From Bacillus sp. Marseille-Q3570 (GTDB taxonomy: Bacteria; Bacillota; Bacilli; Bacillales; Fictibacillaceae), in the NCBI RefSeq assembly GCF_946151055.1, contig NZ_CAMGYZ010000005.1, forward strand, positions 1 to 64,000: DNA of 64,000 bases. Direction: 5' to 3'. The notes beneath the pieces are model-generated. The model had not been told where the DNA came from, did no database searches, and was given only the letters and a program-made list of their open reading frames with translations. Every line of letters starts with the position of its first letter. Positions within the stretch are counted from its first letter, which is position 1. The translations under genes were made by a program, and so were the position numbers. Positions 18,459 through 24,757 of the stretch are shown one piece after another.

Positions 18459-19232
18459 ATGCCACGAAATGCAAGAATAAGAAGCCAAAGCGGGATTTAC
18501 CACATCATTTTGCGCGGAGCGAATAAACAAGAGATTTTTCATGACAACGAAGATTGCATACAATTCCTGGATACGCTTGAGAAATACCAACGAACAAAAG
18601 AAATAAGCGTATATGCCTGGTGTTTGATGGATAACCATGTCCATCTGCTATTGAAAGAAGGGATTGAGGATATTTCGATCACCATGAAACGTATCGGTGT
18701 AAGCTTTGTCAGGTATTATAACTGGAAGTACCAAACTACAGGACACCTTTTCCAAGATCGGTTTAAAAGTGAGAATGTCGAGACGGACCGGTATTTCTTA
18801 ACTGTGGTAAGATACATCCACCAGAATCCAGTTAAAGCTGGAATGGTCAAACATGTTGCGGACTGGAAGTGGAGCAGCTGTCCTGGGTATTATGGTAAGA
18901 AGGTCTATCCCCGTGGATTGCTGAAGAAGGATTTTGTCCTAAGCAAGATTTCTTCGGATCGTACTACCGCTATTGAAAGATTCAAAGAGTTTAATGAAAG
19001 AATGCAGGATGATCAGTGTCTTGAGGATCATGTCATAAGTAGATTGACGGATGAAGAGGCGAGAGTATTAGTGAGAGAGTTGCTTGGGTCAATCGAAATC
19101 GGACAAGTGAAGAGCTTGCCCAGGGTGCAAAGTAATGAAATCCTGCGAAAAGTGAAAAGGATCGAAGGGATATCACAGCGACAAGCAGCACGAATACTTG
19201 GTGTATCACCGAATTTGGTGTTTAAGGCTTGA
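18459..19232 (+). CDS. REP-associated tyrosine transposase (RAYT, Y1_Tnp/IS200-like)
   Basis: Single-strand DNA transposase-like protein of the HUH Y1 family that is tied to REP repeats. 257 residues. N-terminus MPRNARIRSQSGIYHIILRG and the HUH motif in MDNHVHLLLKEG (His60-Val-His62), then GHLFQDRFKSE and RYIHQNPVKAGMV, which hold the candidate catalytic tyrosines. The C-terminus IEGISQRQAARILGVSPNLVFKA is a helix-turn-helix typical of longer RAYTs. The frame opens at 18375, but ATG 18459 has GGAGGG five bases upstream. REP copies lie 190 bases before it and two bases after its stop, on the same strand. RAYTs are thought to spread REPs but are not themselves mobile by insertion sequences of the usual kind. 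Confidence 0.92.
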   Translation: MPRNARIRSQSGIYHIILRGANKQEIFHDNEDCIQFLDTLEKYQRTKEISVYAWCLMDNHVHLLLKEGIEDISITMKRIGVSFVRYYNWKYQTTGHLFQDRFKSENVETDRYFLTVVRYIHQNPVKAGMVKHVADWKWSSCPGYYGKKVYPRGLLKKDFVLSKISSDRTTAIERFKEFNERMQDDQCLEDHVISRLTDEEARVLVRELLGSIEIGQVKSLPRVQSNEILRKVKRIEGISQRQAARILGVSPNLVFKA

Positions 19233-19234
19233 TT

Positions 19235-19255
19235 GGGGACGGTTCTCCTGCTTCC
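19235..19255 (+). repeat. REP-like 21-mer, copy 5
   Basis: GGGGACGGTTCTC-C-TGCTTCC two bases after the RAYT stop codon. Confidence 0.8.
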
Positions 19256-19270
19256 TTCTGTTTGTAGCAC

Positions 19271-19362
19271 ATGTCGAAAAAGAAAAGAGGACTATAGTCT
19301 GCCTCCAGACGATTAATGTCACAATACGGATGTAAAACGCTCGGCGTTTTACTCCTTTTTTG
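19271..19362 (+). repeat. Dispersed element B, copy 1 (conserved core plus terminator hairpin)
   Basis: Begins ATGTCGAAAAAGAAAAG, then GGACTATAGTCTG and CTCC, and ends with hairpin GTAAAACGC / GCGTTTTAC and T run. Two other copies start at 30489 and 59523, each also just after a REP copy. The hairpin can act as the terminator of the RAYT gene. Confidence 0.75.
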
Positions 19363-19613
19363 TTTCATGGGGGATGTTTTTGGATAGTGCTGTATTGTGG
19401 GTTGCAGCTAAGTCTAAAAACAACTTAATAGCTTTGATATGAAAGCTTCCATTCCCTCTTAAGCATTTCTATCTTACTAGAATAATAGCGAAGGCTAGTA
19501 GTATTCTCCCGTTAGGAAACGCTTATTTTTATTTTTTTACAATAGGATGATAGAACTTCGAATTTCGCGTAGGTATGATATTAGTAGGATGATATTGGAA
19601 GGTGGCGGAGCGT
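19363..19613. other. Intergenic leader before the toxin gene
   Basis: About 250 bases without an open frame. Contains an imperfect inverted repeat around AGAATAATAGC (19480s) and GTAGTATTCT (19500s), then an AT-rich stretch that could hold the toxin promoter; no clear promoter boxes could be fixed. Confidence 0.4.
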
Positions 19614-21404
19614 ATGGACAGGAAGAGATGGATACCTTTATTACTTACCCTGGCAGTGCTATTAATCGGACTCGGTGTACAGCAGGTTACATATGCGGAT
19701 TCAGACTCGAACATCGGTAAATTCGAGTACGATGACAACTCTTTACAGCCGACGAAATCAACTGGAATCCCTGAAGACGACAAAGACGATGACAAGAACT
19801 TTTTGCAAAAGGGCTGGAAATTTGTAAAGAGTAAGTTAAAGAAGGTAACTACTCCTGTCGTCGATGCTGTTAAGGAAACGGGTGAATACGTAGCAGACAA
19901 GTTCAAAGACAGCTACAAGTGGGCAAAAGACAAAGCACAAGATGGCATGCAGGCGATGAATGAATGGTGGATGGAGCAGAACGGTTGGACGAAGTCTGCC
20001 ATCATTCTCGGGGGTGGAGTACTCGCATTGGCAGGTGCTGTTGCTTTCACACCGCTTGCAGCTGGAGCAGCTCTTGTAATGGGTGCAGGTGGCGGATTGA
20101 GCTATGGACTCTATGCAGCTACGACTGACAACATCAGTTTTTTCGGTGGCCTTGCGTGGATGGGGTTAGGAATGGCTTCAGGTGGTATTGGACTGCTGGC
20201 CCGTGGAACACGTTTCGCAGCCTGGGGCGCGAAAGGTGCTTCTGTAGCAGGAACTGGATTACGGATGCTTGGTGGTTTTCTTGGTAGAACAGGAATGATC
20301 AGCGGTGGTATATCTGCTGGTATCGCAGGCGGGATGCATCTCTACCGACATTTTGTCCATGGTGAACCACTTAATCCGATGGCAATGGCCAAAGACATGG
20401 CGGTTTGGGGTGCAGCAGGGACGATCGCTGGTCCACTAGCGCGTACTGCAACCACGATGGTCAGGTCAAGAATAGTTGGATATACAGTAGGTGGTGGTGT
20501 CGCAGGCGGTTCGGAATATACGCTAGGAAACCTATTTCAAGGGAAGGTGCCGAATCTCAAAACAGCCGCAACCGTCACGGTGATTGCTGCAACTCTGCCG
20601 TTTTTAGCGGTAGGAGCGACAAAAGCCATCCCAATGATCAAAGGGACACCAACTCAAGTTGCGCAAACCACAACTCAGGTCGCGGACACAGCAGTAAGCC
20701 AGGCAGGGAAAACGACAAGCAATAATGTAGTAGATACTGGTGTAGCACAAGGAACATCTAAGCCTGTCATTAGCGGAGACAACCATATTTTAATTAACCC
20801 TGTTAAAGACAAGGTAGTCGCACCGAATCTTAAGTTGGATAAAGCTGTAGCGGGAGATAATCTTTCAATAAATTTAAAAGATACTGGACCTAAAAATATC
20901 TCAAGTAGTACGAATGTTACCATTAAAGAAGTTAACTATGGTCAACATATTGTGAAACAAGGGAGAAAGAAAGTCTTACAACCTAATATAAAATATAAAA
21001 CTCCAGAGGGTTACACTTATACCACTGATCATGCAGGCAGGATAAAAAGCGTCGAAGGGACTTTAACACTTGGGCAAGGAAAAAGAAACACTTATGCTCA
21101 ACGCAAAGTAGGAGGAAATGATAGACTTTCTACTGATGACGGAGGACACTTAGTAGCAAGCATATTCAAGGGGTCCGGTGAAATAGATAATCTTGTTCCT
21201 ATGGATGCTAATCTTAATAGAGGATCTTTTAAATCACTTGAAAATATATGGAGTAAAGCAGTAGAAGCTGGTGACACTGTAAAATTATCAATAAAACCGG
21301 TGTATACAAACAACTCATTACGACCGAGTAATTTCCAAGTTAAATATCAAATAAGTGACGATGATCCAATAAAAATAATGTTAAAGAATCAACCAGGAGG
21401 ATAA
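19614..21404 (+). CDS. Secreted polymorphic toxin with C-terminal non-specific nuclease domain
   Basis: 596 residues. Signal-peptide-like start MDRKRWIPLLLTLAVLLIGLGVQQVTYA, an acidic/lysine linker, an amphipathic helix region (FLQKGWKFVKSKLKK to DKFKDSYKWAKDKAQDGMQ), a glycine-rich hydrophobic core (about 120-340), a Thr/Ser/Gln-rich linker, and at about 475-590 a DNA/RNA non-specific endonuclease domain (Endonuclea_NS_2 type) with GYTYTTDHAGRI, RNTYAQRKVGGNDRL, DDGGHLVASIF (His near 512 catalytic), DNLVPMDANLNRGSFK and IKPVYTNNSLRPSNFQVKY. That nuclease is common at the end of LXG (YobL/YeeF-type) toxins, but no LXG domain is seen here. A GTG at 19602 is an alternative start; GGCGGAG precedes the ATG. 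The next gene encodes the matching immunity type. The nuclease part is more AT-rich than the front, as in swapped toxin tips. Confidence 0.85.
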   Translation: MDRKRWIPLLLTLAVLLIGLGVQQVTYADSDSNIGKFEYDDNSLQPTKSTGIPEDDKDDDKNFLQKGWKFVKSKLKKVTTPVVDAVKETGEYVADKFKDSYKWAKDKAQDGMQAMNEWWMEQNGWTKSAIILGGGVLALAGAVAFTPLAAGAALVMGAGGGLSYGLYAATTDNISFFGGLAWMGLGMASGGIGLLARGTRFAAWGAKGASVAGTGLRMLGGFLGRTGMISGGISAGIAGGMHLYRHFVHGEPLNPMAMAKDMAVWGAAGTIAGPLARTATTMVRSRIVGYTVGGGVAGGSEYTLGNLFQGKVPNLKTAATVTVIAATLPFLAVGATKAIPMIKGTPTQVAQTTTQVADTAVSQAGKTTSNNVVDTGVAQGTSKPVISGDNHILINPVKDKVVAPNLKLDKAVAGDNLSINLKDTGPKNISSSTNVTIKEVNYGQHIVKQGRKKVLQPNIKYKTPEGYTYTTDHAGRIKSVEGTLTLGQGKRNTYAQRKVGGNDRLSTDDGGHLVASIFKGSGEIDNLVPMDANLNRGSFKSLENIWSKAVEAGDTVKLSIKPVYTNNSLRPSNFQVKYQISDDDPIKIMLKNQPGG

Positions 21405-21409
21405 TTCAA

Positions 21410-21868
21410 ATGCAAAGAATTAACTATTTATATCAAGAAATAGCGAATACTATTCTAAGCATGATTCCGGATGAATGGGATAAAATATATCTTTTTGCAG
21501 AAGTACATGAAGAATTTTCCCAGATATTCTTTTATTATTTTAATAGTAACGGAGACCTTATATATAGTTTGAATATTCCTGAAGTATATAATTTAGATGA
21601 AGGTTCTCAAGATGAGTTAGAGTTTAAATTGGGTACACACGTAAATGAATTGTGGAACGTGTATAAAGATTCAGAACTAGGTGACTGGTCGATTATGACA
21701 TTTATTCTTAACAAAAATGGTGACTTTAAAACAGAGTTCGAATATGTGGATCCAGATGAATCTGACGCATATGAAAATGCGGTTATTTGGAAGTATAAAT
21801 ACTTAGGAATAGAGGCTAGTAGTAATAGAGGAAAAGAAATATTAAATAAGATACGTGACTCTAAATGA
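21410..21868 (+). CDS. Immunity protein, DUF600/YezG-like
   Basis: Acidic cytosolic protein of 152 residues that should bind and block the preceding nuclease. The pattern EWDKIYLFAEVHEEFSQIFFYYFNSNGDLIYSLNIPEVY and the later WSIMTFILNKNGDFKTEFEYVD match the YezG/DUF600 immunity family, which pairs with Endonuclea_NS_2 toxins in Bacillus. It begins 5 bases after the toxin stop with AGGAGGAT before its ATG, so the pair is co-translated. Low GC like the toxin tip. Confidence 0.85.
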   Translation: MQRINYLYQEIANTILSMIPDEWDKIYLFAEVHEEFSQIFFYYFNSNGDLIYSLNIPEVYNLDEGSQDELEFKLGTHVNELWNVYKDSELGDWSIMTFILNKNGDFKTEFEYVDPDESDAYENAVIWKYKYLGIEASSNRGKEILNKIRDSK

Positions 21869-21891
21869 TAACTAAAAGAATGAAGAGGTTT

Positions 21892-21912
21892 CGGGACGGT
21901 TCTCGTGCTTCT
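21892..21912 (+). repeat. REP-like 21-mer, copy 6 (variant)
   Basis: CGGGACGGTTCTC-G-TGCTTCT, 23 bases after the immunity gene stop; same orientation, two changes. Confidence 0.65.
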
Positions 21913-21932
21913 CCACCGTTTGAATCAGAAAT

Positions 21933-21980
21933 CTAAAACCTTGATTGGCTATAGTAGCCCTTCAAGGTTTTAGAGTTTTT
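21933..21980. terminator. Terminator after the toxin-immunity pair
   Basis: Perfect 12-bp inverted repeat CTAAAACCTTGA / TCAAGGTTTTAG enclosing a second small hairpin (GGCTATAGTAGCC), followed by AGTTTTT. Placed between convergent genes. Confidence 0.8.
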
Positions 21981-21985
21981 AGAAT

Positions 21986-22543
21986 TCAATTTTTTAGTTT
22001 CTTTTCAATCAAGTTACCAATAATGGCAGTAAGTAAAATTGTGATTAGAAGTATAAATTGCTCGTTAGGATCAAAATAAAAGTAGGAAGTCAAAGAGTTA
22101 TTTGCCCAACGTAATGCAATTACGATTATGTACCCAATAACAAACCCGGTCACTGTGCCGATTGTAAACCCATTTATATATAACGATGCATTGGTACGCC
22201 GTACAAAAAAATAACCGATGACCATTGAAAAAATTGGAATCACATTAATATAATATGGCAAATTCAATACTTCTAATATCTTAACTAACCATAATCCAAT
22301 AACAGCACCAAATAATAATCCCCTTACATTCCAACTTTCAAATTTATAGTAGTAAACAAAAAGTAGGATTATGATAATTATAGGTGTTATATATAATAGA
22401 GATAAAAACAAAGACAGTCCCTCAAGCCCCCCACCTGGTGGTTTGATAATAAATTCTATGTACATAGAAGCTATTGTTCTAATTCCTAAAAAAGCAATTA
22501 TTCCTGTTAATATAGCTGTTATAAGAGCAATAAAAAATTTCAT
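21986..22543 (-). CDS. Hypothetical multi-pass membrane protein
   Basis: 185 residues with five to six predicted helices (for example FIALITAILTGIIAFLGI, LFLSLLYITPIIIIILLFVYYY, INVIPIFSMVIGYFFV, FILLITILLTAIIGNLI) and short loops; ends with basic EKKLKN. GGAGGG lies five bases before the ATG. Very AT-rich. No family recognised. It lies back to back with a DUF2750 gene beside a toxin locus; it could be part of an immunity or accessory set, but nothing in the sequence proves it. Confidence 0.6.
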   Translation of the reverse strand: MKFFIALITAILTGIIAFLGIRTIASMYIEFIIKPPGGGLEGLSLFLSLLYITPIIIIILLFVYYYKFESWNVRGLLFGAVIGLWLVKILEVLNLPYYINVIPIFSMVIGYFFVRRTNASLYINGFTIGTVTGFVIGYIIVIALRWANNSLTSYFYFDPNEQFILLITILLTAIIGNLIEKKLKN

Positions 22544-22663
22544 TAAGTCCCTCCAAGATACTAGTTTTCATTGATAGCATTAAACTGCAAAGTTAGCTGA
22601 TATTTAATACTTAACTATTAAATCCCCCTTAATTGAATAGTGATAGGATGCTGTATCACTTTC

Positions 22664-23038
22664 CTAATAGTTCTCTAGTTCTGTCTCTAAATCTTTAATA
22701 AGGACTTCAATGTTTACAACTACTGTATTTTCTTCATTAGGAAAAATTGAAGGTCTTATTCCATCTTCTTTCATCCCAATAAGCCATTCATTGATAAATT
22801 CATCTAAATCTATTAGCTTAGCTTTATATCCTGCCCATTCTTTTCTAATACAGCTTTCAGCAAATTCTTTTCTTGGAAAGAATGGTATAAGCATTTTACT
22901 TTCTTCATCTTGAGATGTTGCCCAGCCATCGTTATATAATCCCCAGACTTCCTCATAATCTACAACCTTTTTAATAAAATACTCGTATCTTATATTAGCA
23001 GGTTGTTTGCTAACTGCTTCAAATTCCATTTCATTCAA
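22664..23038 (-). CDS. DUF2750 family protein
   Basis: 124 residues with the DUF2750 pattern: NEMEFEAVSKQPANIRYEYFIKKVVDYEEVWGLYNDGWATSQDEE, then IPFFPRKEFAESC and a C-terminal DGIRPSIFPNEENTVVVNIEVLIKDLE. Function unknown; such proteins are common among small immunity-like or accessory genes. The frame opens at a TTG at 23047, directly against AAGGA; the TTG at 23038 has AAGGA nine bases upstream and gives the usual family N-terminus, so it is preferred. AT-rich like its neighbours. Confidence 0.75.
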   Translation of the reverse strand: MNEMEFEAVSKQPANIRYEYFIKKVVDYEEVWGLYNDGWATSQDEESKMLIPFFPRKEFAESCIRKEWAGYKAKLIDLDEFINEWLIGMKEDGIRPSIFPNEENTVVVNIEVLIKDLETELENY

Positions 23039-23047
23039 GTTTTTCAA

Positions 23048-23315
23048 TCCTTATCTATATAAAATCATACTCATTTTATTAACCTGTCCACTTGTATAAA
23101 CTTATTCAGCAAGTGCCCCCTTATTTGAATAACATTTTTTCAAGGTCTTTATTTTTATTTTAACATAAATTTACATATTATCTTCAATAAATCTGCTGAT
23201 AAAAGGATGAATATAAACACACTAAATTCCTACAAGATAAAAAGTAATCTATAAAAATACCCTATGCCTTAACGGGTTTACTTCAAAGGTGTAAACAAGT
23301 AAATATCAATTTAAG
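23048..23315. other. Intergenic AT-rich region
   Basis: No plausible open frame on either strand; promoter of the DUF2750 gene should lie at its left end. Nothing else identified before the orphan hairpin at 23316. Confidence 0.4.
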
Positions 23316-23360
23316 ACGCACTGGATTTTTCACGACTAAAATTCACAGTGCGCTTTTTAT
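23316..23360 (+). terminator. Orphan terminator-like hairpin
   Basis: GACGCACTG / CACAGTGCGC arms with a 20-base loop and TTTTTAT tail on the plus strand. No plus-strand gene ends upstream within 1.4 kb except the immunity gene, which has its own terminator, so it may end an unannotated transcript. Confidence 0.5.
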
Positions 23361-23443
23361 TGTTATATCAATACTTCCCTAAAGTTTTGTTGCTAAAATT
23401 ATATATGAATTCATATACCATTTCGCAAGGGGTGAAATAAATA

Positions 23444-23590
23444 TTGGAGAGTTGTGAATTTATGTGTGATTTGTGTTTCGAATTTGTTCGATACCGCTCT
23501 TTATTTGATGGGCTACCCAGTACCGGATACTGTTTTCGGAGTCACTTATCAGAAACTCGGAAAGCGGAATGGATTTCGAAAGGAAACTAG
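23444..23590 (+). CDS. Possible small Cys-rich ORF (48 residues)
   Basis: TTG start eight bases after a strong ribosome site AAGGGGTGA (23427-23435). Encodes MESCEFMCDLCFEFVRYRSLFDG and on to a basic C-terminus, with four cysteines (C4, C8, C11, C29 approximately). No family recognised. It could be a real small gene or a remnant; the good ribosome site is the only support. Confidence 0.3.
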   Translation: MESCEFMCDLCFEFVRYRSLFDGLPSTGYCFRSHLSETRKAEWISKGN

Positions 23591-23627
23591 AAAAATATGT
23601 TAAAATATAGATATCAAACATTGATTA

Positions 23628-23756
23628 ATGGTATTCAACAAACGAGCAAGATTCTGGAAGATGACTGCTCCAGAAGAACAAAAAGTCAGGAAGGACAGCT
23701 TTTTCAATTCAGATATAAGTTTGTTGCCTAAATATCTTGGATTATTCACGATTTGA
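23628..23756 (+). pseudogene. N-terminal fragment of a frameshifted membrane protein gene
   Basis: Frame starting at ATG 23628 reads MVFNKRARFWKMTAPEEQ and runs to SLLPKYLGLFTI before a TGA at 23754. The next frame (from 23753) carries straight on with LIAPMVNPYFGEGS and a second helix. One missing T in the run at 23752-23754 would join both into one membrane protein. Either a true mutation or a sequencing error. No strong ribosome site is seen at 23628. Confidence 0.45.
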
Positions 23757-24409
23757 TTGCTCCAATGGTTAATCCTTATTTTGGTGAAGGCAGTGTATTA
23801 GATTACAGAATTGATATCGGTCTTATTTATTTTAGTGTCTATTTGGTTATATTTCTAAAACTGTTAAAAGAGGAGTTTAAAAAAGATGCTCGAAAAACAC
23901 GGGCTTATCTCAAGCTTGAAATTAGGGGGCTAATCAGCAAATACAGAATTCTTAATCGAGGTGATCACTTGAACAAGAAAAATAAAATAATCGTCAGCAG
24001 CATGGTTGTTTTAATTATCATGGCAATACCAGGCTTCTATATGATAGAAAAAGAAGAGGAAAGACAGGAGTTGATCCAAAGTCTCACATCTCTTGAGAAT
24101 TCTTTCGATAAACTAGAAAGCTATGTTAATAATGCGGAAAATGATGGTTTTACATTGGATGAAATTAAAAACATGTGGATATTCAAATCACTTTTTGATC
24201 GCCAAGCAACACAGGTGGTTGAAGATCTAGAAGAATATCGTCATGACGAATCTCTAAACAACAGGATTGAACACGCACAGGTAAGTTTTTGGCGTGAATT
24301 TCGTCAAGCTCTTGAAGAAGGAGAAATGGACAGAGATTTTTGGAATTCAGTAGCAGATTTTAAGAGAATAACGGAAGAACTTAAAGATAACTATGAATAC
24401 AAAAAATGA
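23753..24409 (+). CDS. Hypothetical membrane-anchored protein (start uncertain)
   Basis: Open frame of 218 residues. The first 72 codons hold one hydrophobic helix (IGLIYFSVYLVIFLKLL) and a basic segment and seem to continue the fragment that starts at 23628. From TTG 23969 there is a separate well-formed gene start: GAGGTGAT lies just before it, and the product (146 residues) begins MNKKNKIIVSSMVVLIIMAIPGFYMI, an N-terminal anchor, followed by a soluble helical domain with heptad-like LIQSLTSLENSFDKLESYV, VVEDLEEYRHDES and VADFKRITEELKDNYEYKK. The shorter form is my preferred protein. No family recognised. A terminator follows at 24513. Confidence 0.55.
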   Translation: MIAPMVNPYFGEGSVLDYRIDIGLIYFSVYLVIFLKLLKEEFKKDARKTRAYLKLEIRGLISKYRILNRGDHLNKKNKIIVSSMVVLIIMAIPGFYMIEKEEERQELIQSLTSLENSFDKLESYVNNAENDGFTLDEIKNMWIFKSLFDRQATQVVEDLEEYRHDESLNNRIEHAQVSFWREFRQALEEGEMDRDFWNSVADFKRITEELKDNYEYKK

Positions 24410-24512
24410 TAAAGTAATTCAAACTGTAATCTAATGGCTGGAATTAGGAATTAACGGTACAATATACAAAATTATCTCAAGTTTTCAATTATCGGAGGCT
24501 TTAATTATAAAG

Positions 24513-24550
24513 AAAAAGCTTAGAGGAGATTTTCCTCTAAGCCTTTTTGA
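24513..24550 (+). terminator. Rho-independent terminator
   Basis: Hairpin AAGCTTAGAGGA / TCCTCTAAGC with a short loop and CTTTTT tail, about 100 bases after the membrane-anchored protein gene. Confidence 0.8.
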
Positions 24551-24673
24551 TGTGAATCATTAAACGAATACTATGTGATTTAGCTTGGAATTTGGTTTGC
24601 GTTTTTGCATTTTGCACCTCACAAGTGAACCCGTTATGCTTTTATACTTGGGGTATTTTTATGTATTATCTAG

Positions 24674-24684
24674 GTTACGGTAAC
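24674..24684. promoter_or_regulatory. Palindrome GTTACGGTAAC, candidate operator of the PTS gene
   Basis: Perfect 11-bp palindrome (GTTAC-G-GTAAC) 74 bases before the PTS start. A cre-like box with a related half site (GGTTACG) follows at 24724. Confidence 0.45.
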
Positions 24685-24722
24685 AAAATAAGCTTTATTC
24701 TCGACTGTTTCCTTAAAGGCTA

Positions 24723-24737
24723 ATGTAAACGGTTACG
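24723..24737 (+). promoter_or_regulatory. cre-like box before the PTS gene
   Basis: ATGTAAACGGTTACG fits WTGNAANCGNWNNCW except for the last base. It sits just before the ribosome site AGGAGGAGG, a roadblock position for CcpA. Confidence 0.6.
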
Positions 24738-24757
24738 ATTAGGAGGAGGTAAGATAT

